DNA of 64,000 nucleotides from a candidate division KSB1 bacterium (GTDB lineage Bacteria; Zhuqueibacterota; Zhuqueibacteria; JANLFK01; Oleimicrobiaceae). Shown here in pieces: positions 35,858 through 45,130 of this stretch (positions are counted from its first letter, which is position 1; each line of letters starts with the position of its first letter). Made by a program: the position numbers and the translations under genes. The stretch lies in assembly GCA_024655945.1 (NCBI GenBank), contig JANLFK010000005.1:186317-250316 (forward strand), given 5' to 3'. The notes under the pieces were generated by a model. The model did no database searches, was not told the origin of the DNA, and saw nothing but the letters and a program-made list of their open reading frames with translations.

Positions 35858-37318
35858 ATGCACATTCCTTCTCAAGAGAGCGTCGGCGACTGGTCGCCTG
35901 AGGAGTTCCGGCGGCACGCCGAGCAGACGCTCCACTGGGTGAGCTCGTATTTGGAGAACTTGCGCTCCTATCCGGTGCTGTCGCGCGCCGCACCGGGCCA
36001 AATCAAAGCACAGCTCCCTGCCTCTCCTCCTGAACAGCCGCAGCCGTTTGCTGACAGCCTCGCCGACTTTGAGCGGGTGGTTCTGCCCGGTATCACCCAC
36101 TGGAACCACCCGCGTTTCTTCGCCTATTTCTCCATCACCGGTTCCTGTCCAGGCATCTTGGGCGAGCTCATCTCCTCGGCGCTCAACGTGAACGCCATGC
36201 TCTGGAAGACCTCGCCGGCGGCAACAGAACTGGAGCAGGTTGTCCTGGACTGGCTGCGGCAGATAGTCGGCCTGCCAGAGGACTTTTGCGGTGTCATCAA
36301 CGACACCGCCTCGGTGAGCAGTCTCTGCGCTATGGCTGCGGCGCGCGAGGCTGTCGGCTTGGCGATTCGCGAACAGGGGCTGAGTGGCAGAAGCGACCTA
36401 CCGCGCCTGTGCATGTACACCTCCGACCAGGCGCACTCGTCCATCGAAAAGGCGGCAATCGTCTTAGGCATCGGCCAGCAGTGGCTGCGCACAATTCCCT
36501 GTGACGCCCAGTACCGCATCGATGTTCGCGCCTTGGAGCAGGCCATCCGCGCCGATGAGGCCGCCGGCCATCGCCCCCTGTGCGTGGTGGCCACCATCGG
36601 CACCACCTCCACGACCAGCGTCGACCCGGTAGCGGCAATTGCCGAGCTGTGCGCCGAGCATGCCCTGTGGCTGCATGTGGACGCAGCCTACGGGGGCGCC
36701 GCCGCCATCGTGCCGGAAAAGCGCTACCTGTTCACCGGCTGGCAGAGGGCCGACTCTATTGTCGTCAACCCGCACAAGTGGCTCTTCACTCCCATCGACT
36801 GCAGCGTGCTCTTCTGCCGCAGGCCCGAGGTGCTGCGCCAGGCTTTTAGCCTCACGCCCGAGTATCTGCGCACCGCCGAGCAGGGCCAGGTGACCAACCT
36901 GATGGACTATGGCGTCTCCTTGGGACGGCGTTTCCGCGCCCTGAAGCTATGGATGGTCATTCGCTCGCTGGGCACTGCCGGGATCGCCCAGGCGTTGCGC
37001 CAGCACATGGCCTATGCCGAACGTTTGGCTGAGGCCATTGCTGCCCACCCTGATTTTGAGCTGGTGGCGCCGGTGCCGTTCAGCACCGTGGTCTTTCGCT
37101 ATCGGCCGCGCGGGGTGCCGGAGGAGCGCCTCAATGCGCTGAACGAGCGACTGCTTGCCGCCGTGAACGGCACGGGAAAGGCCATGCTCTCCCACACCGT
37201 GCTGCGTGGCGTGTATGCCCTGCGCTTAGCCATCGGCAACCTGCGCACCACCTGGGCGGATGTGGAACTGGCGTGGCGGGTGGTGCAGGAGGAAGCAGAG
37301 AGGGTGGGGCGGGAATAG
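35858..37318 (+). CDS. PLP-dependent group II decarboxylase (aromatic amino acid decarboxylase type)
   Basis: A 486-residue fold-type I PLP enzyme of the aromatic-L-amino-acid decarboxylase group. It has THWNHPRFFAYF near the N-terminus, HVDAAYGG for the PLP ring, and the Schiff-base Lys K307 in NPHKWLF. The most likely reaction is decarboxylation of tryptophan, tyrosine, phenylalanine or DOPA, but some members are aldehyde synthases. The ATG at 35858 has GAGGAGCACC upstream and is preferred to the ATG at 35846. It follows the symporter by 25 bp, but its metabolic link to fucose is not obvious. Confidence 0.9.
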   Translation: MHIPSQESVGDWSPEEFRRHAEQTLHWVSSYLENLRSYPVLSRAAPGQIKAQLPASPPEQPQPFADSLADFERVVLPGITHWNHPRFFAYFSITGSCPGILGELISSALNVNAMLWKTSPAATELEQVVLDWLRQIVGLPEDFCGVINDTASVSSLCAMAAAREAVGLAIREQGLSGRSDLPRLCMYTSDQAHSSIEKAAIVLGIGQQWLRTIPCDAQYRIDVRALEQAIRADEAAGHRPLCVVATIGTTSTTSVDPVAAIAELCAEHALWLHVDAAYGGAAAIVPEKRYLFTGWQRADSIVVNPHKWLFTPIDCSVLFCRRPEVLRQAFSLTPEYLRTAEQGQVTNLMDYGVSLGRRFRALKLWMVIRSLGTAGIAQALRQHMAYAERLAEAIAAHPDFELVAPVPFSTVVFRYRPRGVPEERLNALNERLLAAVNGTGKAMLSHTVLRGVYALRLAIGNLRTTWADVELAWRVVQEEAERVGRE

Positions 37319-37352
37319 GAACCGCATCGGTCCAAACTGCCCCATCTTTTTT
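37305..37352 (+). terminator. Terminator of the fucose/decarboxylase operon
   Basis: TGGGGC (37305-37310) pairs with GCCCCA (37339-37344) around a smaller ACCG-CAT-CGGT hairpin, followed by T6 at 37347-37352. The stem overlaps the decarboxylase stop codon. Confidence 0.6.
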
Positions 37353-37353
37353 C

Positions 37354-37382
37354 TTGACTTCCAGCCACAAATTCCTTATCTT
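37354..37382 (+). promoter_or_regulatory. Sigma70-type promoter for the DoxX/oxidoreductase operon
   Basis: TTGACT (37354-37359), 17-bp spacer, TATCTT (37377-37382). It lies directly after the preceding terminator. Predicted leader about 220 nt before the DoxX ATG at 37608. Confidence 0.75.
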
Positions 37383-37607
37383 GTCGGCCAGAGGGCGCAC
37401 GGTACTGGCCCGGGCTGGTGGCCTTGCGCAATGGCGCCCCTGGAGGGAGGATGCGGTGCAGAAAACGCGAGGAACTCAGACCCCAATCTCCATCCCGGAC
37501 AGCGCAGCGAGCCGCTCAATGCCCTGCTCTCCCTTGCTGACACGCCTCAGGCACTTTCCGGTCAGGACCTGGCGTCCTCTTGTCGTTCACATAGCAAGGA
37601 GGAGCTC

Positions 37608-38129
37608 ATGACATCCCAGACATCCCCGTCTGAAAAGGTAACCTGCTCCGGCTGGCAGCTAGGCGCCTTGGTCGCCCTGCGCATGCTCATCGGCTGGCAC
37701 TTCCTCTACGAAGGGCTGGCCAAGCTGCTCAATCCGTACTGGTCGTCGTCCGGCTATCTGTTGGAGGCCAAGGGCTTCCTTTCCGGGTTCTGCACCTCCA
37801 TCGTGGCCAATCCGACGGCGCTGCGCCTCGTCGACTGGCTGAACATCTACGGCCTCATCGCCATTGGGCTGGGGCTCATCGTCGGCTGTCTCACCAGGCC
37901 GGCGGCTATTGCCGGCGCAGTGTTGCTCCTTCTCTACTACCTCTGCAATCCGCCCTTCGTCGGCTTCAAGTACTCCTCCCCGACCGAGGGCAGCTATCTC
38001 ATCGTCAACAAGAACCTCGTCGAGTTGTGTGCGCTGGTGGTACTGGCGCTTTTCCCCACCGGCAGGATAGTAGGCCTGGACCGATTGCTGTTCGGTCCGC
38101 CGCGAATCGTTGACCCACAACATGCGTGA
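37608..38129 (+). CDS. DoxX-family membrane protein
   Basis: A 173-residue protein with four hydrophobic segments typical of DoxX: ALRMLIGWHFLYEGLAKLLN at the start, INIYGL-like second segment, and PAAIAGAVLLLLYYL. The family includes DoxD/DoxA thiosulfate:quinone oxidoreductase parts and many proteins of unknown role. GGAGGAG lies before the ATG at 37608. It is the first gene of a run with Gfo/Idh/MocA oxidoreductases, which suggests passing electrons from sugar oxidation to quinones. That is an inference. Confidence 0.78.
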   Translation: MTSQTSPSEKVTCSGWQLGALVALRMLIGWHFLYEGLAKLLNPYWSSSGYLLEAKGFLSGFCTSIVANPTALRLVDWLNIYGLIAIGLGLIVGCLTRPAAIAGAVLLLLYYLCNPPFVGFKYSSPTEGSYLIVNKNLVELCALVVLALFPTGRIVGLDRLLFGPPRIVDPQHA

Positions 38130-38146
38130 AAGTTGGAGAACGCTCC

Positions 38147-39748
38147 ATGCCTGAAGAGAACGTCCGCGAAAGCGAGCACCAGGCGCAGCCACCCCAGGCA
38201 CGTCGAGGGATTGGCAGACGCGAGGTGCTCAAGGGCCTGGCTTCGGTGCCAGTGTTGGGGCTCTTCGTTTACGGTCTGCTCAAGAAGCGGTCGTTGGATG
38301 AAAGCCGCCGCGCGCAGATTCTGTCGGAGCTGGGTCTGGGCGAGGCGCCGGCCGTGCTGCCCAAGACTACCGGCAAGAAGGCCGGCGAGCTGATCCGCCT
38401 CGGCATCATCGGCTTCGGCGGCCGCGGCGAGGACCTGATTCGGGCAGCAGGCTTTGCCCACCCCGATTGGGTGGAGCAAAAGCGCCGCGACGCAGAGAAG
38501 AACAAGTTGGACAAATGGCTGGAGGACTGGCTCAAGCAGGAAGACCTGAACATCGCCCTGACCGCAGTATGCGACGTCTTCGACGTGCGCGCCGAGCGCG
38601 GTTTGGCGGCCTCCAAGAACGAGGTGCGGCCAGGAGGAACCGGCGCGCCCTTGGCAGGAGCCAAACGCTACCGCCACTACCAGGAGCTATTAGCCAGCAA
38701 GGACGTGGACGCGGTGATTATCGCCACGCCCGACCACTGGCACGCGCAGATGGCCATCGATGCCGCCCAGGCCGGCAAGCACGTCTACTTGGAAAAGTGC
38801 ATGACGCGGACCGAGGAGGAGGTCTATCGCCTGCACGAGGCGGTGACGCGCAGCGGCATCGTCTTTCAGCTCGGCCACCAGAACCGCCAGCAGGCCACCC
38901 ATGCCAAGGCGCGAGAGATCGTGCAGAAGGGCATCTTGGGCCCCATCACCCTGGTGGAGACCACCACCAATCGCAACTCGCCGGGCGGCGCCTGGGTGTA
39001 CGACATCCACAAGGACGGCAGCCCGCAGACCATCGACTGGGAGCAATTCCAGGGGCCGGCGCCGCACAAGGTGCCGTTTAGCTTGGAACGCTTCTTCCGC
39101 TGGCGCTGCTGGTTCGATTATGGCACCGGCCTCTCCGGCGACCTGCTGTCGCACGAGTACGATGCCGTCAACCAAATCCTCGACTTGGTCATACCGCACT
39201 CGGCGGTGGCCTCCGGCGGCATCTACTTCTACAAGGACGGCCGCGACGTGCCCGACGTCTTCCACGTAGTCTTTGAGTATCCCGAGCGCAACCTGACGCT
39301 CATTTACAGCGCCACACTGGCCAGCAACCGCAATCGCGGCAAGGTGTTTATGGGCCACGACGCGGCCATGGAGGTGGGCGGCGTTCTCACCGTGACCCCC
39401 GACTATGAGTCTACGCGCTTCAAGAAAAAAATCGAGGACGGGGTCATTGACCCCTCTCTGCCGCTGTTCACCTATCACCCAGGCGCCAAGGGCATCGACG
39501 CGGTCACCTCGGCCAGCGAGCAGTACTTCGCCTCGCGCGGGCTCCTGTACACCTATCGCGAGGGCAAGCGGGTGGACGTCTCACACCTGCACATCAAGGA
39601 GTGGTTAGACTGCATTCGCAATGGCGGGCAACCCAGTTGCAACATCGAACGCGGCTTCGAGGAGGCCATCACCTGCCACATGGCCACCAAGTCCTATCTG
39701 GAAGGGCGCAAGGTCTTGTGGGACCCGGTCAAGCAGAGAATTGTCTGA
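38147..39748 (+). CDS. Gfo/Idh/MocA oxidoreductase with twin-arginine-like signal
   Basis: A 533-residue exported NAD(P)-type dehydrogenase. The N-terminus has GRREVLKGLASVPVLGLF, a twin-arginine-like signal. The Rossmann motif is LGIIGFGGRGED (about 85-96) and the catalytic EKCMTR Lys follows at about 220. The C-terminal half is the Gfo/Idh/MocA dimerisation domain. The start at 38147 has GGAG 9 bp upstream; a GTG at 38126 is possible. Exported members often keep a bound NAD(P) and oxidise or isomerise sugars in the periplasm. Neighbouring DUF1080 and sugar-isomerase-like genes fit a keto-sugar pathway. Substrate unknown. Confidence 0.87.
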   Translation: MPEENVRESEHQAQPPQARRGIGRREVLKGLASVPVLGLFVYGLLKKRSLDESRRAQILSELGLGEAPAVLPKTTGKKAGELIRLGIIGFGGRGEDLIRAAGFAHPDWVEQKRRDAEKNKLDKWLEDWLKQEDLNIALTAVCDVFDVRAERGLAASKNEVRPGGTGAPLAGAKRYRHYQELLASKDVDAVIIATPDHWHAQMAIDAAQAGKHVYLEKCMTRTEEEVYRLHEAVTRSGIVFQLGHQNRQQATHAKAREIVQKGILGPITLVETTTNRNSPGGAWVYDIHKDGSPQTIDWEQFQGPAPHKVPFSLERFFRWRCWFDYGTGLSGDLLSHEYDAVNQILDLVIPHSAVASGGIYFYKDGRDVPDVFHVVFEYPERNLTLIYSATLASNRNRGKVFMGHDAAMEVGGVLTVTPDYESTRFKKKIEDGVIDPSLPLFTYHPGAKGIDAVTSASEQYFASRGLLYTYREGKRVDVSHLHIKEWLDCIRNGGQPSCNIERGFEEAITCHMATKSYLEGRKVLWDPVKQRIV

Positions 39749-39787
39749 GGGCGGGCCACGAGAAGAGCCAGCACAGCGGAGGGCGCT

Positions 39788-40999
39788 ATGTCGACAAAGA
39801 CACGACTCGGCATCATGATGTTCCTACAGTACGCGATTTGGGGGGCATGGGCACCGGTGCTTTCGGAATATTTGATGAACCGGCTCGGGTTCACTGGTGT
39901 GCAAGTCGGGTGGATCTATGCGGTCCTGCCGCTGGCAACCATCGTGGCACCTTTTCTTGGCGGGCAGGTCGCGGACCGTTGGCTTGCCTCTGAGAAGGTG
40001 ATCGCCATGCTGCAGTTGGCAGGCGGCGTGTTGCTCCTTGCCATGTCGCGCCTCACCTCCTATGGCACCCTGTTGCCCCTCATGTTGCTCTACTGCCTGC
40101 TCTATGCGCCGACGCTGGCCATCACCAACTCCATTGCCATGATCAACTTGGAGAGTTCCGAGAAGGAGTTCGGCCGCATTCGCGTGTGGGGCACCATCGG
40201 CTGGATTGCTGCCGGGTGGCTCCTGGCCGCGTGGCGGTACGGTGGGCAGAGCCTGATGTTGCGCGGCGACACCCTCTTCTTGGCCGGCATCTTCTCCCTC
40301 ATCATGGGACTGCAGGCCTTTAGCCTGCCGCACACGCCGCCGAAGAAGGAGGGCGTCAACCCCTTCGCCTTCCTTGAGGCGCTAAAGATGCTGCGCGACA
40401 AGAACTTCTTGATCTTCGTGAGCATCACCTTCGTGGTGGCCACGGAGTTGGAGTTCTACTACATCCTCACCGCGCCCTTCTTGCAGTCGCCGGTCATTGG
40501 CCTGCCGGCCAAATCGATCTCCGCAGTGATGACCATTGCCCAGGTGGCGGAAATCTTTGTGATGGCCTTCCTCCTTTCCCTCTTTCTGGAAAAGTACGGC
40601 ATGCGCAACACGCTGGCCATCGGCGCGTTGGCCTGGCCGATCCGCTACATCATCTTCGCCATCGGCAAACCGGCCTGGTTGGTCATCGCCTCGTTGGCCC
40701 TGCACGGCTTCTGCTATGTCTTCTTCTTCACGGCAGCATTTATCTACGTGGACAAGGTGGCACCTAACGACATCCGCGCCTCGGCGCAGAGTCTGATCGC
40801 CATCATCGCTTTGGGACTGGGGCGCTTCATCGGCAGTCTCTTTGCCGGTTGGATAAAGGATACGTTCACCGCGGCAGGTGTGACCAACTGGCGGGCCGTG
40901 TTCATGGTGCCCTGTGTGCTGACCATCCTGTGTGCCCTGGCCTTTGTGCTCTTTTTCCGCGAAGAGCGGGAGGCGGGCAAGGCACGGGCGACGGCTTGA
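39788..40999 (+). CDS. MFS permease of the nucleoside:H+ symporter-like group
   Basis: A 403-residue membrane protein with 12 hydrophobic segments. The start LGIMMFLQYAIWGAWAPVLSEYL and FGRIRVWGTIGWIAAGWL match the NupG/XapB-like MFS branch, which in Bacteroidetes often occurs with Gfo/Idh/MocA and DUF1080 genes. Substrate is probably a sugar or sugar derivative here, by context. GGAGGGCGCT precedes the ATG. It sits 39 bp after one oxidoreductase and 27 bp before the other. Confidence 0.85.
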   Translation: MSTKTRLGIMMFLQYAIWGAWAPVLSEYLMNRLGFTGVQVGWIYAVLPLATIVAPFLGGQVADRWLASEKVIAMLQLAGGVLLLAMSRLTSYGTLLPLMLLYCLLYAPTLAITNSIAMINLESSEKEFGRIRVWGTIGWIAAGWLLAAWRYGGQSLMLRGDTLFLAGIFSLIMGLQAFSLPHTPPKKEGVNPFAFLEALKMLRDKNFLIFVSITFVVATELEFYYILTAPFLQSPVIGLPAKSISAVMTIAQVAEIFVMAFLLSLFLEKYGMRNTLAIGALAWPIRYIIFAIGKPAWLVIASLALHGFCYVFFFTAAFIYVDKVAPNDIRASAQSLIAIIALGLGRFIGSLFAGWIKDTFTAAGVTNWRAVFMVPCVLTILCALAFVLFFREEREAGKARATA

Positions 41000-41026
41000 G
41001 AGGCAAGCAGAAAGTGAGGTGAGCAT

Positions 41027-42277
41027 ATGGAAGTGACCAGGCTGGGGGTCGGAATCGTGGGGGGAGGATTTGTGGGGAGCTTCCACATCCGCTCGTGGGT
41101 GGGGGTACGCGATGCCGACATCTTAGGCATCGTGGACAAGAATCGCCGGACTGCGCAAGCAGCGGCCTCCTTGGCCAAAAAGCTGCGCGTTGGCGATGCC
41201 AAGCCGTACAAGAGCATCTCCGACATGGTGGCCGACCCGGCCATCCACGCCATCTGGATCTGCATCCCCAACTATGCGCGCTTGGAGGTGATGGAGGAGA
41301 TCGTCCATGCCTTAGAGACGGGCCAAGGGGAGCTGATCGGCGTGGCCTGCGAAAAGCCCTTGGGGCGCACCGTGGCTGAGGCACGCAAGATGCGCGATCT
41401 AGCCAGAAAGGCCGGCCTGCTGGACGGCTACTTAGAAAACCAAATTTTCTCCCCCAGCGTGGTACGGGGAAAACAGATTGTCTGGTCCCGCGGAGCGGCC
41501 ATTGCCGGCAGGCCGTACTTGGCGCGGGCCGCCGAGGAGCACAGCGGACCGCACATGCCGTGGTTCTGGGAGGGCACCTTGCAGGGCGGCGGCGTACTGA
41601 ACGACATGATGTGCCACTCCGTGGAAGCGGCGCGTTTCCTGCTCACCCCGCCAGGAGCGCCGCGCAACGTGCTCACCCCGGTCAAGGTGACCGCCCACAC
41701 CTCTTGCCTGAAGTGGCAACGTCCGGAGTACGTCCGTCACCTCAAGAAGTATAGCGAGGGCAAGCTGGACTACCGCCGGCGTCCTGCCGAGGACTTTGCC
41801 AGGTCGCTCATCGAGTACCACGACGAGCACGGCGAGCCGCTGATTGTCGAAACCACCACCTCCTGGTGCTACGTGGGCGCCGGGCTGCGTCTGAGCATGG
41901 AGCTTCTGGGGCCGGAGTATTCTCTGGCCATCAACACCCTCGAGTCCGGGCTGCGGGTCTTCTTCAGCCGAAAGGTGAAAGGCGAGCAGGGCGAGGATTT
42001 GGTGGAAAAGCAGAACGCCGAGATGGGCTTGATGCCGGTGGTGAGCAACGAGGAGAGCGAGTACGGCTACGAGGCGGAAAACCGCCACATGGTGCAGTCC
42101 TTCTTGGCCGGCAAACGGCCCATGGAGAACTTTGACGACGGCCTGAGCGTGACCGAGCTGCTCATGACTGCCTACATGAGCGCCGAGCAACAGAAGACGC
42201 TCTCCTTCCCGCCGCCTGGTCTGGACAGTTTCGTCCCAGCGGTGGCGCAAGGCAGGTGGAATCCGCGCAAGCTATAG
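41027..42277 (+). CDS. Gfo/Idh/MocA oxidoreductase, cytoplasmic
   Basis: A 416-residue dehydrogenase without a signal peptide. The Rossmann motif is GIVGGGFVGSFH at the N-terminus, and the catalytic CEKPLGRT (Lys about 108) is intact. The region FWEGTLQGGGVLNDMMCHSVEAAR carries the conserved Asp/His pair of this family. It resembles inositol and keto-sugar dehydrogenases. GAGGTGAGCAT precedes the ATG. Together with the exported paralogue and the permease it suggests that a keto-sugar made outside is reduced after uptake; this is an inference. Confidence 0.88.
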   Translation: MEVTRLGVGIVGGGFVGSFHIRSWVGVRDADILGIVDKNRRTAQAAASLAKKLRVGDAKPYKSISDMVADPAIHAIWICIPNYARLEVMEEIVHALETGQGELIGVACEKPLGRTVAEARKMRDLARKAGLLDGYLENQIFSPSVVRGKQIVWSRGAAIAGRPYLARAAEEHSGPHMPWFWEGTLQGGGVLNDMMCHSVEAARFLLTPPGAPRNVLTPVKVTAHTSCLKWQRPEYVRHLKKYSEGKLDYRRRPAEDFARSLIEYHDEHGEPLIVETTTSWCYVGAGLRLSMELLGPEYSLAINTLESGLRVFFSRKVKGEQGEDLVEKQNAEMGLMPVVSNEESEYGYEAENRHMVQSFLAGKRPMENFDDGLSVTELLMTAYMSAEQQKTLSFPPPGLDSFVPAVAQGRWNPRKL

Positions 42278-42334
42278 GCCAAGCTCGGCACCTAGCGCGG
42301 CAATAACCAACCCGCATCCTTGAGGATGAATATC

Positions 42335-43162
42335 ATGGCGCGAACACTGTGTGCTGCTCTGCTGCTGGCCAGCTGGGTAGGGTGCGCCACCCGCACGCCG
42401 GCGCCTCCTCTGGCCGTGCAGTGCTGGACGTTCCGGGCCTTCACCTTCATCGAGGCGCTGGACCGGATTCAAGAGCTGGGCCTGTCCGCAGTGCAGGCCT
42501 ACCCAGGACAACCGCTCGCTGCAAACCTGCCTGGGGCGGTCTTTGACCACCGCATGCCGGAAGAGCAGGTCAACTGGGTGGAAAAGGCGCTCGCTGAGCG
42601 CGGCCTGCGCCTGGTGGCCTACGGGGTGGTGGACGTCGGCCGGGACGAGGAGAGTATGCGCCCGGTCTTCGACTTTGCCAAGAGGCTGCACATTCCCACC
42701 GTAGTCGCCGAGCCCGAGTTCGAGGCTCTGCCACTGCTGGAACGCATCGCCAAGGAATATGACATCCGCGTGGCCATCCACAATCATCCGGCGCCATCCC
42801 GATACGCGCGCCCGGAGACCCTCAACGAGCAGATCCGCCAGCGCGACCACCACTTGGGCGCCTGCGCCGACACCGGCCATTGGCTGCGCAGCGGAGTGGT
42901 GCCGGTGGAGGCCTTGCGCCTGCTGCGTGGCCGCATCCTGGACGTGCACCTCAAGGACCTCAACGCCTTTGCCAGGCGCGACGCCACTGACGTGCCCTGC
43001 GGCCAGGGGAAGGCCAATATCCGCGCGGTGGTGGCCGAACTGCGCCGCCAAGGGTACGACGGCTACCTGTGCATCGAGTACGAGAACGAAGAGCAGCGCG
43101 ACAATCCGTCGCCGGCTGTGCGGCGGAGCATTGCGTATCTGAACAAACTGGGCTGCCGCTGA
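42335..43162 (+). CDS. Sugar phosphate isomerase/epimerase-like lipoprotein
   Basis: A 275-residue TIM-barrel protein of the xylose-isomerase-like (AP endonuclease family 2) superfamily. The N-terminus has a lipobox (LASWVGC), so the protein should be anchored in the periplasm. The barrel starts with VQCWTFRAFTFIEALDR; metal ligands are likely in IHNHPAPS, GACADTGHWLR, DVHLKD and LCIEYENE. GAGG lies 9 bp before the ATG at 42335. Lipoprotein members often occur with Gfo/Idh/MocA and DUF1080 genes. A 3-keto-sugar isomerase or hydrolase role is possible but unproven. Confidence 0.82.
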   Translation: MARTLCAALLLASWVGCATRTPAPPLAVQCWTFRAFTFIEALDRIQELGLSAVQAYPGQPLAANLPGAVFDHRMPEEQVNWVEKALAERGLRLVAYGVVDVGRDEESMRPVFDFAKRLHIPTVVAEPEFEALPLLERIAKEYDIRVAIHNHPAPSRYARPETLNEQIRQRDHHLGACADTGHWLRSGVVPVEALRLLRGRILDVHLKDLNAFARRDATDVPCGQGKANIRAVVAELRRQGYDGYLCIEYENEEQRDNPSPAVRRSIAYLNKLGCR

Positions 43163-43200
43163 GGCTGAGCCTTCGGCAGCATGCGGAGGTAGGATTTATC

Positions 43201-45057
43201 ATGAAGGCACATCGGCTTTGCCTGATGAGCGCCGCGGCGGCGATCCTGTGCCTTGCCGCCTGCAGAAATCACCAATGGGTCACGCTGTTCGATGGGCGCT
43301 CCGTGGAGGCCTGGCGAGGCTTTCACCGCGCGAACTTCCCCAACGAAGGCTGGACCGTGCAAGACGGAGCGCTGAAGACCATCGGCGGCGGCGAGCATGT
43401 GGACATCATCACCAAAGAGACCTATCGCAACTTCGAGTTGGTCCTGGAATGGAAGGTGGCCCCCGGGGGCAACAGCGGCATCTTCTACCGCGTGACTGAG
43501 GAGGCCGACGCCGTCTGGCAGTCTGCTCCGGAGATGCAGGTGTTGGACGACGAACGCCACCCCGACGGCCGCGAACCAAAGACCTCCGCCGGCGCTCTCT
43601 ACGGCCTCATCGCGCCGCTGGGCAAGCGTCTGCGCCCGGCGGGAAAGTACAACCAGGCGCGCATCGTGGTGCAGGGCACTAAGGTGGAGCATTGGCTGAA
43701 CGGCGCGAAGGTGGTGGCCTATGACCTGGCCAGCGACTCCCTGCGGCACCTCATCGCCGGAAGCAAGTTCAAGGACTACCCCTGGTTTGCCTTGGCAAGG
43801 CAGGGACACATCGCCCTCCAACACCACGGCGAGGAGGTCTGGTACCGCAACATCAGAATCCGTCGCCTCCCGGAGGAGCAGAACGTGCCGCCGGAAGGCT
43901 TTGTCGCTCTGTTCAATGCCCGTGATCTCACCGGCTGGAAGGGCCTGGTGGGCAATCCGCTCACGCGCGCGCAGATGAGCCGCGACGAACTGGCCCAGGC
44001 ACAAGCCGCAGCCGACGACACCATGCGCGCCCACTGGCACGTGGTGGATGGCGTGTTGGTCTTCGACGGCAAAGGCAGCCACCTCTGCACTGCCCGCGAC
44101 TATGAAGACTTTCAACTCCTGGTCGACTGGAAAATCGAGCGCGACGGGGACAGCGGCATCTACCTGCGTGGCTCCCCACAGGTGCAAATCTGGGACGCCA
44201 ACCGCCATCCGGAAGGCTCAGGGGGACTGTACAACAATCAGGTTCATCCCAGCAAGCCGCTGGTGTGCGCAGACCGCCCGGTAGGGCAATGGAACACCTT
44301 CGACATCACCATGGTCGGCGAGCGAGTTACCGTGCTCCTGAACGGAAAACTCGTGGTGGACAACGTGGTCATGGAGAACTACTGGGACCGCGCGCAGCCG
44401 ATTTTCCCCGCCGGCCAGATCGAGTTGCAGAGCCACGGCACCAAGCTCTACTTTCGCAACCTCTTCATCCGGGAAATACCGCGACCTGGGGAGTGGCGCC
44501 AGCTCTTCAACGGCACCGACCTCAGCGGCTGGGTGGGAGCCACGAACGCCTACTACGTGCGCAACGGTGCCATCGTCTGCCCCAAGGGGGTCCATGCCAA
44601 CCTGTACACTGCCGACGAGTTCCAGGACTTTATCCTGCGCTTTGAGTTCCGGCTCACGCCGGGTGCTAACAACGGTCTTGGCATCCGGGCGCCACTGCAA
44701 GGCGACGCCGCCTACGAGGGCATGGAGCTGCAGATCCTGGATGATAGCCACCCAGCGTACGCAACCATCAAACCGTATCAGTGCCACGGCTCCATCTATG
44801 GCGTAGCACCGGCCCTGCGCGGCCATCTGCGCCCTGCCGGGGAGTGGAACGTGCAGGAAGTGAAGGCGCAGGGGCGCCAGATAACGGTCGTGCTCAACGG
44901 TGTCACCATCGTGGACGTGGACCTGGACCAGGTGAGCGCCGCCGGCACCCCGGACGGCCATCCCCACCCAGGTTTGCAGAGAAAGCGGGGGCACATCGGC
45001 TTCTTGGGGCACGACGCCCATGTGGAGTTCCGCAATATCTGGCTAAAGGAGCTGTGA
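43201..45057 (+). CDS. Lipoprotein with three tandem DUF1080 domains
   Basis: A 618-residue lipoprotein (lipobox LCLAAC). It holds three copies of the DUF1080 / 3-keto-disaccharide hydrolase concanavalin-like domain. They begin near residues 26 (WVTLFDGRSVEAW), 233 (FVALFNARDLTGW) and 431 (WRQLFNGTDLSGW). Each has the conserved VLDD/ILDD or IWD region followed by a GLY/SIYG segment and an NGxxV strand near its end. Copy 2 reads VQIWDANRHP in place of the VLDDERHP form. GGAGG precedes the ATG. DUF1080 proteins hydrolyse 3-keto-glycosides made by partner Gfo/Idh/MocA enzymes, which matches this operon. Confidence 0.87.
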   Translation: MKAHRLCLMSAAAAILCLAACRNHQWVTLFDGRSVEAWRGFHRANFPNEGWTVQDGALKTIGGGEHVDIITKETYRNFELVLEWKVAPGGNSGIFYRVTEEADAVWQSAPEMQVLDDERHPDGREPKTSAGALYGLIAPLGKRLRPAGKYNQARIVVQGTKVEHWLNGAKVVAYDLASDSLRHLIAGSKFKDYPWFALARQGHIALQHHGEEVWYRNIRIRRLPEEQNVPPEGFVALFNARDLTGWKGLVGNPLTRAQMSRDELAQAQAAADDTMRAHWHVVDGVLVFDGKGSHLCTARDYEDFQLLVDWKIERDGDSGIYLRGSPQVQIWDANRHPEGSGGLYNNQVHPSKPLVCADRPVGQWNTFDITMVGERVTVLLNGKLVVDNVVMENYWDRAQPIFPAGQIELQSHGTKLYFRNLFIREIPRPGEWRQLFNGTDLSGWVGATNAYYVRNGAIVCPKGVHANLYTADEFQDFILRFEFRLTPGANNGLGIRAPLQGDAAYEGMELQILDDSHPAYATIKPYQCHGSIYGVAPALRGHLRPAGEWNVQEVKAQGRQITVVLNGVTIVDVDLDQVSAAGTPDGHPHPGLQRKRGHIGFLGHDAHVEFRNIWLKEL

Positions 45058-45130
45058 AATGGCGAACAAAACCGCTGGCGCATTTGCGCGCAAGCACGGC
45101 AACGGGACTTGCCAAAGGAGGAGCAGACTC

